DNA from: Clostridia bacterium
GTDB lineage: Bacteria; Bacillota; Clostridia; Christensenellales; Aristaeellaceae
Length of the DNA stretch: 55,548 nt
Assembly (NCBI GenBank): GCA_017524725.1
Contig: JAFXUZ010000086.1
Span: forward strand, 1-55,548
Reading direction: 5' to 3'
In this document: piece after piece, positions 24,170 to 32,656 of the stretch
Numbering within the stretch: position 1 is the stretch's first letter
How the letters are laid out: each line of letters begins with the position of its first letter
Translations under genes and position numbers: made by a program
Notes under the pieces: generated by a model
Told to the model about the DNA's origin: nothing
Databases searched by the model: none
Seen by the model: the letters and a program-made list of their open reading frames with translations, nothing else

Positions 24170-25348
24170 TTAAGCGCTGGCTTTAAAGATGGCCAGCATG
24201 TCTTCCTCCCGTAGAAGCCTGGCCGAACCCATGGCACCGTTCACACCGACGGCGCACTTATGGGCCATGAGGGAAAGATCTTCCTCGGATGCGTCGACAC
24301 CCAATTCCTTTAGGTTGGTGGGCATACCGATCCTTCTGAAGAAATCCTCAAGCGCCTCGATCCCCTTCAGGGCGGTTTCTTCAGCCGATGATGCAGGTTC
24401 GACCTGCATTACGTTGATTGCAAACCTTGTGAAACGCAGCAGGCAGTTTTTGTAAACATACCTCGCCCAGCTTCCCCAGATGGCGGCAAGACCCGCGCCG
24501 TGAGCCACATCGTATAAGCCGCCGAGTTCATGCTCCAATTTGTGTGTCATCCAGTCCCCGCCGTCGTTTCCGCAGCCGGTGAGTCCGTTATGGGAGAGGC
24601 TTCCGGCCCACATCACTTCCGCGCGGGCGTCATAATCCTTCGGATCTTTTTTCAGCTTCTCCGCGTTTGTCATCACCGTGCGAAGAAGTCCCTCTGCGAC
24701 GGCGTCGGTGATCTCCATATTTCCGCCGTTGGTAAAGTAACGCTCCATGGTATGCATCATGATATCAGTGCATCCGCAGGCCGTCTGGTAGTCCGGGAGC
24801 GTCATGGTCAGCTCAGGATCCATGATCGCGAACTTCGGTCTGCCGTAATCGCTGCTGTATCCGCGTTTGACCAGGCCTTCTTCCTTGGTGATGACCGAGG
24901 AATCGCTCATCTCGCTGCCGGTAGCCGCAATGGTCAGGATCACGCCCAGGGGAAGGCAGCCGGCGGCTTTCCGTTTGAAATCATAAAAATCCCAAACGTC
25001 GCCTTCGTTGGCGACGCCATATCCGATGGCTTTGGCGGAGTCGATGGCGCTTCCGCCGCCCACCGCCAGGAGGAAATCGACGTTCTCCTTTTTACAGAGG
25101 GCGATCCCTTCATAAACGAGGCCGAGTCGGGGATTGGGAACAGCCCCGCCCAGGGTCACATAGGGGATGCCGGCTCCATCGAGGAGATCGGTGACCTTTT
25201 TCAAAAGCCCTGAGCGGATCACACTGCCGCCGCCGTAATGGACCAGCACTTTTTTTCCGCCGAATTCCCTGATCAGTCCGGAGGTCCTTGAAACGGTGTT
25301 TCTCCCGAAGACAACCTTTGTCGGCGTGAAAAAATCGAAATTGAACAT
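24170..25348 (-). CDS. Iron-containing alcohol dehydrogenase, butanol dehydrogenase type
   Basis: A 392-aa group III ADH. It starts MFNFDFFTPTKVVFGR, typical of the BdhA/YugJ branch. GGGSVIRSG and AVGGGSAIDSAKAIGYG form the nucleotide-binding part, and the metal ligands are expected in CGCTDIMMHTMERY, HKLEHELGG and DVAHGAGLA. The reaction is NAD(P)H-dependent reduction of aldehydes to alcohols in fermentation or detoxification. TAGGAGG is 6 nt before the ATG. It follows the nitroreductase gene by 20 bases, so the two form an operon behind the 19-bp-spacer promoter at 26033-26063; reactive aldehyde or electrophile stress is a plausible inducer. Confidence 0.92.
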   Translation of the reverse strand: MFNFDFFTPTKVVFGRNTVSRTSGLIREFGGKKVLVHYGGGSVIRSGLLKKVTDLLDGAGIPYVTLGGAVPNPRLGLVYEGIALCKKENVDFLLAVGGGSAIDSAKAIGYGVANEGDVWDFYDFKRKAAGCLPLGVILTIAATGSEMSDSSVITKEEGLVKRGYSSDYGRPKFAIMDPELTMTLPDYQTACGCTDIMMHTMERYFTNGGNMEITDAVAEGLLRTVMTNAEKLKKDPKDYDARAEVMWAGSLSHNGLTGCGNDGGDWMTHKLEHELGGLYDVAHGAGLAAIWGSWARYVYKNCLLRFTRFAINVMQVEPASSAEETALKGIEALEDFFRRIGMPTNLKELGVDASEEDLSLMAHKCAVGVNGAMGSARLLREEDMLAIFKASA

Positions 25349-25368
25349 ATGTCCCTCCTAAAAAACGG

Positions 25369-25956
25369 TCACTCGTTGATCAAGGTGATCTTATTTCCCT
25401 TTTGCTTCATCAGGCTTCTGTTGAGCTCTCCGGCAGGATAACCGATGATCACAGCGCCGTAAACGCGTTCGTTTTCCTCCATCCCCAATGTTTGAAGGTA
25501 CTCCACCAGACAGGGATCCTCATTCAGCCATCGCAGCTGGTTGATCCAGCAGCTGCCAAGATCGAGCGCGTTGGCTGCGATCATCATGTTTTCAATGGCA
25601 CATGCACAATCTGCAATATTGTTGCCGTAGCCTTTGCGGTTGGCGACGGCAATCAGTAAAGGCGCATTATAACAGAAGACATACCCGCCTTTTTTTGACG
25701 CCTCAATGGAATGCCTGAGGCTGGCGTAGGTGTTTTCGTCGGCTTCCATGCCGGCGAATGCCCTTTCCGTCATTTCGACAAGTTTCCGGATAACATCCCG
25801 GCTTTGGATCACAAGGAAGTGGCAGCTCTGGTTGTTGCCGCCGCTGGGGGCTTGGACAGCGGCTTCAAGGATCCGGTCCAGCTTTTCCTTTTCCACGGGG
25901 TCCGGTCTGTAATTCCTGGTGCTTCGTCTCGTCAGTATCGCTTCGATGGCATCCAC
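25369..25956 (-). CDS. Nitroreductase-family FMN protein, GTG start
   Basis: A 195-aa flavoprotein. RRSTRNYRPDPVEKEKLDRILEAA is the hallmark N-terminus with the FMN-binding Arg residues, followed by APSGGNNQ, and CAIENMMIAANALDLGSCWI in the middle. The start is GTG 25956, with AAAGGAG about 11 nt upstream. It reduces nitro groups or quinones with NAD(P)H; the natural substrate is unknown. First gene of an operon with the iron ADH. Confidence 0.88.
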   Translation of the reverse strand: MDAIEAILTRRSTRNYRPDPVEKEKLDRILEAAVQAPSGGNNQSCHFLVIQSRDVIRKLVEMTERAFAGMEADENTYASLRHSIEASKKGGYVFCYNAPLLIAVANRKGYGNNIADCACAIENMMIAANALDLGSCWINQLRWLNEDPCLVEYLQTLGMEENERVYGAVIIGYPAGELNRSLMKQKGNKITLINE

Positions 25957-26032
25957 GCGTGTACCAACTCCTTTCGCGCTTTCGTGGCACGGTCTCGGCG
26001 GATATGAATGGATCGTCTGGTGGGTATGAAAA

Positions 26033-26063
26033 ATTATAATTCTTCAAGCTGACTCTAAGTCAA
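26033..26063 (-). promoter_or_regulatory. MerR-type promoter with 19-bp spacer upstream of nitroreductase-ADH
   Basis: On the minus strand TTGACT and TATAAT are 19 bases apart. The spacer holds a partial dyad, CTTAGAGT and AGCTTGAAG. MerR-family activators act on promoters with 19-20 bp spacers by twisting the DNA. No merR gene lies next to it in the window. Confidence 0.5.
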
Positions 26064-26159
26064 TAACGTATTTTGATCTCAGGCCTGCCCGGGCATTGAG
26101 GAACGCATGTTTTTTTATGCAGGGACGCTTACTCTCAATAATAGATTATTTTGCTTGTA

Positions 26160-26206
26160 AACAGTATATAACAGTTGACAACAGTTATATACTGTTATAT
26201 ACTGTT
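26160..26206 (+). promoter_or_regulatory. Promoter with overlapping palindromes for the GntR-ABC operon
   Basis: TTGACA (26175-26180) and TATACT (26198-26203) are 17 bases apart. AACAGTATATAAC (26160-26172) and GTTATATACTGTT (26184-26196) form an exact inverted repeat around the -35 box, and ATATACTGTT (26197-26206) repeats the right arm over the -10 box. This is the expected place for an operator of the GntR protein encoded next. Confidence 0.75.
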
Positions 26207-26239
26207 TGCGTTGAATCAACAAACAAAGAGGTCCGGACC

Positions 26240-26620
26240 ATGAACATGATCATTGACACCTATTCCATGACCCCGATCTATGAACAGATCGTGGACTCCG
26301 TCAAACGGATGATCCTGTCGGGAGAATTGAAGGAAAACGACATCCTTCCGTCGGTTCGTGTCCTTTCACGGGACCTGAAGATCAGCGCGCTGACCGTCAA
26401 GAAGGCATATGACACCCTGGAGGAAGAAGGCCTGACGTCCACGGTCCACGGAAAGGGGACCTATGTAAGCGCCGCTAACCGGTCGCTGATCCAGGAGGAG
26501 CGGCGAAGGGAACTGGAAAAGGATCTGGAAGCCGTTTCTGAAAAAGCTGAACGCTATGGCGTAAGCAGGGAAGAACTGATAAGAATGCTTGAGATCATCA
26601 CGGAGGAACAGACATGCTGA
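26240..26620 (+). CDS. GntR-family regulator, YtrA subfamily
   Basis: A 126-aa repressor with an N-terminal winged helix (TPIYEQIVDSVKRMILSGEL, then DILPSVRVLSRDLKISALTV) and a short C-terminal helical dimerisation part instead of an effector domain, which defines YtrA types. The ATG at 26240 has AAAGAGGT 7 nt upstream. Its stop overlaps the ATG of the ABC ATPase. YtrA proteins usually repress the ABC operon they head, often responding to cell-wall antibiotics; the palindromes at 26160-26206 are the likely site. Confidence 0.9.
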   Translation: MNMIIDTYSMTPIYEQIVDSVKRMILSGELKENDILPSVRVLSRDLKISALTVKKAYDTLEEEGLTSTVHGKGTYVSAANRSLIQEERRRELEKDLEAVSEKAERYGVSREELIRMLEIITEEQTC

Positions 26621-27466
26621 AACTGAAAGGCCTGAAGAAAAAATACGGGGATTTTTCACTGGATTGTTCCCTTGAGGTGCGGCCGGGAATGATCACCGGG
26701 TTCATCGGCCCCAACGGCGCGGGCAAAAGTACCACCTTCAAAGCGATCCTCGGTCTGATCTCCTACGACGGGGGAGAGATCGAAATATTCGGAAGGCGTA
26801 TAACGATGCCTGGAGTCGCTGAAAAAAAACGCATCGGTGCGGTCCTTGCCGAATCCGGTTTCTCAGGAGAGCTGACGGTCGGCGATGCCGGAAAGATCCT
26901 TAAGGCGTTTTATCCCGGGTTCGACGCAGCGCACTATAAGGAAAAGGCCAGAGAACTGTCCCTTCCCATGGACAAAAAACTCAAGGAGTTTTCCACCGGC
27001 ATGAAAGCAAAGGCCAGGGTGCTGAGCGCTGTCTGCCATCGGGCGGACCTGCTGATCCTGGACGAACCGACGGCCGGGCTGGATGTGATCGCAAGGGATC
27101 AGATCCTGGAGCTTCTCAGGGAAATATATCGCCGAAGATGAAAACCGCGCCATTTTGATCAGCTCCCATATTTCAGGGGATCTGGAACAGCTGTGTGATG
27201 ATTTTTACATGATCAGCGGCGGCAGGATCCTGTGCCATGAAGACACGGACCGCCTTTTGAGCGATTACGCGCTTATCAAGGTAAGCCCTCAGGATTATGA
27301 GGAAATTGACCGGGCCGGAGTCCTGCGCCGGCGCAGGGAAGCCTTTGGGTGGACCCTGCTGACAGACCAGAAGCGCTTTTATGCAGAAAACTACCCCCGC
27401 CTGGTGATCGAGAGGATCACTATGGACGAGTTCATTCTGATGATGCTGAAAGGAGAAGTACTGTGA
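26614..27466 (+). pseudogene. ABC transporter ATP-binding protein, single frameshift
   Basis: ATPase subunit of a small ABC-2 type exporter. The first frame (26614-27141) carries Walker A GFIGPNGAGKST, the signature region STGMKAKAR and Walker B LLILDEPTAGLD. It then runs into a stop, while the expected continuation REYIAEDENRAILISSHISG, with the switch His, is in the next frame, to TGA at 27464-27466. One extra base in GAAATATATC (27121-27130) explains this. Everything else looks intact, so it is a recent mutation or a sequence error. The ATG overlaps the gntR stop (GGAGG 7 nt upstream), and the permease GTG overlaps its own stop, so the three genes are tightly coupled. Confidence 0.8.
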
Positions 27467-28098
27467 AAGGCCTGATGATCAAGGATCTTTGCCTCCTTCG
27501 GAACCAGAAAAAACTGCTGCCTGTATTTCTGATCCTGGCAGTCTGGTTTACGGTAATGAACAACGATGGATTTGCTTTCCCTTTCATGGCGATGATGGCT
27601 TCCGTGCTTACGGTCAGCACCCTCAGCTATGACGAGGTGGATAAAAGCCAGACGCATCTGTTTACCCTGCCCTTTGACCGCAGGACTTATGTGACCGAAA
27701 AATTCCTGCTTGGATTCATCCTGCTTCTTGCGTTCCTGGCTTTGGGGTGCCTTTGCGTCCTGGTGCGCGGTATCGTCTCTCCCGGGCCGGGAAATGGCAG
27801 CGTTGGGCTGTCCCTTTTCTTTGCGGTCTGCGCCGGCGTCGCCATGCTTTCCGTAATGATCCCGGTACGTATCCGGTTTGGCGGCGATCAGGGGAGGATC
27901 ATTTTCTATGGCGTATTTGCTTTGGCGGCGCTCGCCTGCCTTGGACTGAAATGGCTGATCCCTGATATAGCGGAAAAGATCGGCGGCATTTTTACATCCG
28001 GGACCAGGGTCGTCGTCATGGCGGTGGTGGCTGCGGCTGTCATTGCCGCAGGCGGGTTCCTGGCCTCTGTCCGCTGGACAGAGAAAAAAGAATTCTGA
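27463..28098 (+). CDS. ABC-2 type permease, GTG start
   Basis: A 211-aa membrane protein with about five to six membrane segments. It begins MKGLMIKDLCLLRNQKKLL and has YDEVDKSQTHLFTLPFDRRTYVTEKF, the pattern of ABC-2 permeases in Ytr/BcrB-like systems of Clostridia. AAAGGAG lies 7 nt before GTG 27463, and its GTGA overlaps the ATPase stop. It would form the channel with the preceding ATPase; with that gene frameshifted, the system may be inactive. Confidence 0.85.
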   Translation: MKGLMIKDLCLLRNQKKLLPVFLILAVWFTVMNNDGFAFPFMAMMASVLTVSTLSYDEVDKSQTHLFTLPFDRRTYVTEKFLLGFILLLAFLALGCLCVLVRGIVSPGPGNGSVGLSLFFAVCAGVAMLSVMIPVRIRFGGDQGRIIFYGVFALAALACLGLKWLIPDIAEKIGGIFTSGTRVVVMAVVAAAVIAAGGFLASVRWTEKKEF

Positions 28099-28136
28099 TC
28101 TTATATTTCCCGATTGGGCCGGAAAAGAAAAAACAA

Positions 28137-28165
28137 TGGACCCGAACGCATATATGCTCTATAAT
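28137..28165 (+). promoter_or_regulatory. Promoter of the M48 peptidase gene
   Basis: TGGACC, 17 bases, TATAAT, 35 bases before the ATG at 28200. Confidence 0.55.
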
Positions 28166-28199
28166 TGACTGCGGAAACCGAAAGGAGGACTGAAAACAT

Positions 28200-29426
28200 A
28201 TGGATCTCAGGATAATCGTCCTTGCGGCGCTGACCGCGGTCTTTCTTTATGACCTGTTCCTGAATTTTATCCGCATGCGTTCGGCGGACAACCCGATCCC
28301 CGCCAACGTATCCGACGTGTACGACCGGGACACCTACCAAAAATGGCGGAAATACCACGCCGAGAAATCGCGTTTTTCCATTCTGACTTCGACAGCTTCC
28401 TTCGTTATCGACTTTGTCCTGCTGGCTTTCAATGTATATGCCGCCTTTGCACGGTTATTCCCGGCAAATGACCTGTTCCTGCAGATGTTTGCGGTATTTC
28501 TTTTGTCCGCACTTTCTTCGCTGTTGATGACGCCTTTTTCATGGCATGAATCGATGGTGATCGAGGAAAAGTACGGGTTCAATAAAATGACTCTCAGGAC
28601 TTTCTGCCTTGACCTGGTGAAGGAATTTGTCATCAGCCTGATTATCATGCTTACCGTCGGAGGGATCCTGATGGCAGTCCATCAGGCCCTTGGGGACCGG
28701 ATGATCCTGGTTTTCGCGGCGGTAATGACTGTGCTGGCCCTTGGCATCGTATTTCTGTATCCTGTCTTCGGGAAGATATTCAACAAATTCACCCCCCTTG
28801 AAGAAGGGGAACTGAAGGAAAGGATCACCGCGCTCCTTGAGAAAAACGGATATAAAGTACGGGCGATCAAGGTGATGGACGCGTCCCGCAGGACCACGAA
28901 ATCCAACGCGTATTTTACCGGATTCGGTAAAATGAAGACCATCGTGCTGTATGATACCCTGGTGGGATCCATGACTCCGGACGAAATATGCGCTGTGTTC
29001 GCCCACGAAATGGGGCACGGACTTCACAGGGACACCCTGAAAAACCAGGCCCTGACCTTCCTTCAGATGATCATTATCGGCGTCCTGGCATGGCTGACAC
29101 TCAGGACGAAAAACCTGTTCACAGACTTCGGATTTGCCGGGATCAATTACGGCTTTGCCGTCATACTGATCATGACCGTGGAATTCACTCTGTTGTCACC
29201 CCTGTTTGGAATGCTCGCGAATTTCTTCTCCCGCCGTGCGGAATACAGGGCGGACGCCCAGGCGGTGAAGGAAGGATATGGAAGAGAACTTATAAGCGCG
29301 CTGAAAAAACTGTCAAACAGCAATCTTGCCGACCTGGCGCCTTCTCCCGTTCTGGTCCGGCTGACTTATTCCCATCCCACCCTGAGCCAGAGGCTCGAGG
29401 CCATCGAAAAGCTGACGACCGTCTGA
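28200..29426 (+). CDS. M48-family integral membrane zinc protease (Ste24/CAAX protease-like)
   Basis: A 408-aa membrane protein with an N-terminal M48_N-like region of four membrane segments, the zinc motif HEMGH (269-273), two more membrane segments, and the third ligand in RRAEYRADAQA (E348, with D352). The segment SNAYFTGFGKMKTIVLYDTL is typical for the family. AAAGGAGG precedes the ATG. Bacterial homologues degrade damaged membrane proteins; Clostridia have no prenylated CAAX substrates, so the role is probably membrane quality control. Confidence 0.93.
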   Translation: MDLRIIVLAALTAVFLYDLFLNFIRMRSADNPIPANVSDVYDRDTYQKWRKYHAEKSRFSILTSTASFVIDFVLLAFNVYAAFARLFPANDLFLQMFAVFLLSALSSLLMTPFSWHESMVIEEKYGFNKMTLRTFCLDLVKEFVISLIIMLTVGGILMAVHQALGDRMILVFAAVMTVLALGIVFLYPVFGKIFNKFTPLEEGELKERITALLEKNGYKVRAIKVMDASRRTTKSNAYFTGFGKMKTIVLYDTLVGSMTPDEICAVFAHEMGHGLHRDTLKNQALTFLQMIIIGVLAWLTLRTKNLFTDFGFAGINYGFAVILIMTVEFTLLSPLFGMLANFFSRRAEYRADAQAVKEGYGRELISALKKLSNSNLADLAPSPVLVRLTYSHPTLSQRLEAIEKLTTV

Positions 29427-29488
29427 TACGGCCCCGAACTCCGAGCGCAGAAGAGAATGGATAATGGACGAAAAAGGAGTGTTTGTCC

Positions 29489-30550
29489 GTGGAATTGTCA
29501 TATGCGTACGATCAGGTCCTGTCAAGGATCGAAAGGCTTGATTTTCCTGCACTGTTTCGCGGCTTTCGCCGTTTCCCTTTTGCGCTTTACAATGACTCCG
29601 AAGCTGTTTTCTGTGGAAAACGGATCGCAAGACCCAAAGAATTTATAGCCAACACTTCCATTATGTACAACGGAGAATACATCGCCATATGGAACCTGAT
29701 GGAGGAAACGTACGATTTCGACGTATTGGCGTCAAAACTGGCCCACGAAATGTTTCATGCGTTCCAGAACGTAAACGGAGAGAAGCGCTGGGCGAACGAA
29801 CGGGCCGCGCTGGTGAAATACCGCTATGAAGAGGCCGATTTGGCGGCGAAGATGGAGGAAGCGGCATGCATGCGGCGGTGCCTTTTATGCTTTGACAGGG
29901 AAGCGTTTGACCGTCTGCTGGCCCTTCGCAAAGCCCGCATGGATCGCTTTCCGTTTGCGTACGATTACGAGGCACGGATCGAACAGATCGAAGGCACCGC
30001 GAATTATGTCGAACTGGAAGCCCTGTCGCAATTGGATGAGGGAAAAGGCGAAAAACGGAAGAAGGAAGCGCTGGACGAAATTTCCGATCCCACCCGGTAT
30101 TTCCCTGCCCGGGCTGTAACATACATGACGGGCGCCGCATTCCTTTCCTGTCTCAGGAGGTACACGGATATCGATACGGAGTCTTTTACGGATACGCCTT
30201 TTTCCGTCGAAGCGTTGAAAAACGCGGCGCCATGCGCGCTGCCTGAGGGCGACGCGCGTGTGGCGGCCTGTCTTGAAAAGTGGCGGGCACGAACGCGGGA
30301 AAAGGTATCCTGCGCCATTGAAAAAAACGAGGTCGTCTTAGAAGGGACTCACTGCCTTGCCGCATGGAACGTTTACGACGGGTATTGGGACGGGAAATAT
30401 GCTCTACTGACATATTTTCTCGGTTATACGGACGGGCCGCTTCCTGATACCCAGGAGCAGGTGCTGTCACAGATGAAGATATTAAACGGGAATTTTGTGG
30501 CGGAAATGAACGCTGATATGATGCTGCGGCGTGTATGGCATCAGGGATAA
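29489..30550 (+). CDS. Uncharacterised cytosolic zincin
   Basis: A 353-aa protein from GTG 29489, 9 nt after AAAGGAG (an upstream TTG at 29483 is too close). No signal peptide or membrane segment. HEMFH (86-90) is followed by AFQN, and IEQIEGTANYVELEAL (about 165-179) supplies a likely third ligand E168, as in gluzincins. The C-terminal half is helical with many K, R and E residues. I recognise the catalytic pattern but not the family. It follows the M48 gene by about 60 bases and may be co-transcribed. Substrate unknown. Confidence 0.75.
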   Translation: MELSYAYDQVLSRIERLDFPALFRGFRRFPFALYNDSEAVFCGKRIARPKEFIANTSIMYNGEYIAIWNLMEETYDFDVLASKLAHEMFHAFQNVNGEKRWANERAALVKYRYEEADLAAKMEEAACMRRCLLCFDREAFDRLLALRKARMDRFPFAYDYEARIEQIEGTANYVELEALSQLDEGKGEKRKKEALDEISDPTRYFPARAVTYMTGAAFLSCLRRYTDIDTESFTDTPFSVEALKNAAPCALPEGDARVAACLEKWRARTREKVSCAIEKNEVVLEGTHCLAAWNVYDGYWDGKYALLTYFLGYTDGPLPDTQEQVLSQMKILNGNFVAEMNADMMLRRVWHQG

Positions 30551-30586
30551 CCGCTGAAAGGATCAGCAAAGACTGGAGGGAAACGT

Positions 30587-31063
30587 ATGGGATATTCATT
30601 CATAAACCTGCGGGAACGTCCGAAGATCATGGATGCTGCGGCTGAATGGTTCCACCGGAAATGGGGCGTTCCCAAAGAGGCGTATGAAGAATGCATGTCG
30701 TCCTACCTGAAGGGAGATACGGAATACGGCTGGTATCTGTGCCTGGACGGGGATAGGATCGTCGGCGGGCTCGGCGTCATAGAAAACGATTTTCATGACC
30801 GCAAGGATCTCGCCCCGAACGTATGCGCTGTCTATACGGAAGAGGAATACCGCGGCCAGGGGATCGCCGGACGTCTTCTGGATCTTGTTGCGGAGGATAT
30901 GCAGTCCAAAGGCATTTCCCCGCTGTATCTCGTGACCGATCACACGGGCTTTTACGAGAGATACGGCTGGGAGTTTTACTGTATGGCGCAGGGCGACGGC
31001 GAGGACGGGATGACAAGGGTTTACATCCGCAGGCCGTCCCATTCTTTGGACCGGGACGGCTGA
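30587..31063 (+). CDS. GNAT-family N-acetyltransferase
   Basis: A 158-aa acetyltransferase. The acetyl-CoA-binding motif is in NVCAVYTEEEYRGQGIAGRLL (about 78-97), and LYLVTDHTGFYERYGWEF is the typical end of the fold. GGAGG precedes the ATG by 8 nt. Substrate unknown. It lies 36 bases after the zincin gene and 43 bases before the CAT-like gene, probably in one transcript. Confidence 0.9.
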   Translation: MGYSFINLRERPKIMDAAAEWFHRKWGVPKEAYEECMSSYLKGDTEYGWYLCLDGDRIVGGLGVIENDFHDRKDLAPNVCAVYTEEEYRGQGIAGRLLDLVAEDMQSKGISPLYLVTDHTGFYERYGWEFYCMAQGDGEDGMTRVYIRRPSHSLDRDG

Positions 31064-31106
31064 CAGCGCCGCAATATAGCGCAACCATCTTAAGGGAGGG
31101 AAAGGA

Positions 31107-31745
31107 ATGCCCTTTATCCGGCTTGACATGGAAAGCTACGCCCGCAAGGCGCATTTTGATTACTTCAGGTCGCTAAGCTACCCGTATGTCGGAGTGACAG
31201 TCGATGTGGATGTGACGAACGCCCTTGACTTCAGCAGGACGCAGCGCAGATCCTTTTACCTGACCTTCCTGCACGCGGCAGCCCTTGCCGCGGACGGCAT
31301 ACCGGCTTTTCGGCAGAGGATCCGGGGAAATGGGATCGTGGAGTATTCGGAATGCCCCACGTCCCATACGGAGCCGGCAGACGGCGGGCGGTACTGCTAC
31401 TGCACCCTTCATCACCACATGGGACTGCACGAATATTTTGAGCAGGCGGAGAAAGCCAGACGGGAATGCGTAAAAAACGGGATCACCGAAGATGAGGACG
31501 CAGAAAGCATGTACTTCGTATCGGCGCTGCCGTGGTTCCGCTACACGTCTTTGATCCAGCCCGTGGCCGGTGGCGATGAATCGAATCCCCGGCTCACATG
31601 GGGGAAATATGAAACCGACGGAAAGGGAAGGACGATCATGCCGGTCTCTGTCCTTGCGCATCATGCCCTGGTCGACGGGATCCAAATCGCCGAGTTCTAC
31701 AGGAACCTGGAGAATGAGATAAATATCCTGGATCCCCTGGGGTAA
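31107..31745 (+). CDS. Chloramphenicol acetyltransferase-like protein
   Basis: A 212-aa protein with the CAT fold. The catalytic motif HHALVDG is at 185-191 with H186 as the likely base and D190 conserved. VDVDVTNALDFSRTQRRSFYLTFLHAA fits the N-terminal half. Proteins of this type in Clostridia are often of unknown substrate and do not always confer resistance; the residues that bind chloramphenicol cannot be checked by eye. GGGAGG and AAAGGA lie before the ATG. Confidence 0.85.
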   Translation: MPFIRLDMESYARKAHFDYFRSLSYPYVGVTVDVDVTNALDFSRTQRRSFYLTFLHAAALAADGIPAFRQRIRGNGIVEYSECPTSHTEPADGGRYCYCTLHHHMGLHEYFEQAEKARRECVKNGITEDEDAESMYFVSALPWFRYTSLIQPVAGGDESNPRLTWGKYETDGKGRTIMPVSVLAHHALVDGIQIAEFYRNLENEINILDPLG

Positions 31746-31875
31746 GGCCCCTCTGCATCAGGGGATGAACGCGGAAAAAGCGCCGGGGATAATGACCGGG
31801 GAGTCACTCTACGGTGCGTGGATGGTTTTTTCGTTTGTCCTGTAGTATGCTTTGGGCATAAAGGAGGGGATCGCG

Positions 31876-32520
31876 ATGAACAATTATGTAACCGGAAGCG
31901 TGATCCGCAGGCTTCGCGAAAGCAAGAGAATGACGCAGGAAAAGCTGGCTGAGATGATCCATGTCAGCGCCAAGGCGGTTAGCAAATGGGAGACCGGACA
32001 GGGCTTTCCCGACATCAGCCTCCTGGAGCCGCTGTCGAAGGCTCTGGGGCTTTCGGTGATCGAGCTTTTGTCCGGGGAAGCCGTCCGCAACACGAACAGG
32101 TCTTTCAATATACTTCGCGGCAGGATATATGTATGTCCCGTCTGCGGAAACGTGATCCGGGCCACAGGTGATGCGGTGATCAGCTGCTGCGGGGTGACAC
32201 TGCCCGCTTTGGCTCCTGAAACGCCGGATGAAGAACACCGGATCAGGCTGGAGGTCGTTGAAGACGAGTATTACGTGACCATGGACCACCCGATGACGAA
32301 AACGCATTATATTTCCTTTTTTGCCATGCTCACGGACCAGGATGTCCGGTTTGTGAAGCTGTATCCGGAAGGAAACGCAGAGGCGCGGTTCGGGATCGGC
32401 CGGGCGCATACCCTGCTTGCGTACTGCAATCGGCACGGGCTGTTTCAGATCCGGATCGGAAGGGGATCCTTTGCCGGAAGAGAAACGGCGAAGGATACCG
32501 CGGGGAACTTTATCGTCTGA
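31876..32520 (+). CDS. XRE regulator fused to a desulfoferrodoxin-like (superoxide reductase) domain
   Basis: A 214-aa protein. Residues 1-65 form an XRE helix-turn-helix (MTQEKLAEMIHVSAKAVSKWE). Residues 84-110 match a desulforedoxin Cys4 iron site (C87, C90, C104, C105). Residues 115-190 match the superoxide reductase iron centre: H121, H138 (HPM), H144 (HYISF), C184 and H187 (CNRHG). All five expected ligands of the catalytic iron are present, but the conserved Lys of the EKH motif is Glu (E120). The start ATG 31876 has AAGGAGG upstream; an ATG at 31852 is before that site. It is probably a redox- or superoxide-sensing regulator; enzyme activity is doubtful given the missing Lys. No target gene is obvious. 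Confidence 0.85.
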   Translation: MNNYVTGSVIRRLRESKRMTQEKLAEMIHVSAKAVSKWETGQGFPDISLLEPLSKALGLSVIELLSGEAVRNTNRSFNILRGRIYVCPVCGNVIRATGDAVISCCGVTLPALAPETPDEEHRIRLEVVEDEYYVTMDHPMTKTHYISFFAMLTDQDVRFVKLYPEGNAEARFGIGRAHTLLAYCNRHGLFQIRIGRGSFAGRETAKDTAGNFIV

Positions 32521-32656
32521 CATCACATATCCCATACGGCTGCGTACCTAAAGCTTTATAATGCCCTAGCTCCATCCGGCGTCCGGGAACAAACGGGAAT
32601 TGTGATCCGCATGCGTTACACACCGGATGAGGATATTTTTTTATCAGCCATATATA

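Noticed and set aside
31107..31745. Chloramphenicol resistance gene
   Set aside because: The fold and catalytic motif fit the CAT family, but many such clostridial proteins do not act on chloramphenicol, and no mobile context is seen here.
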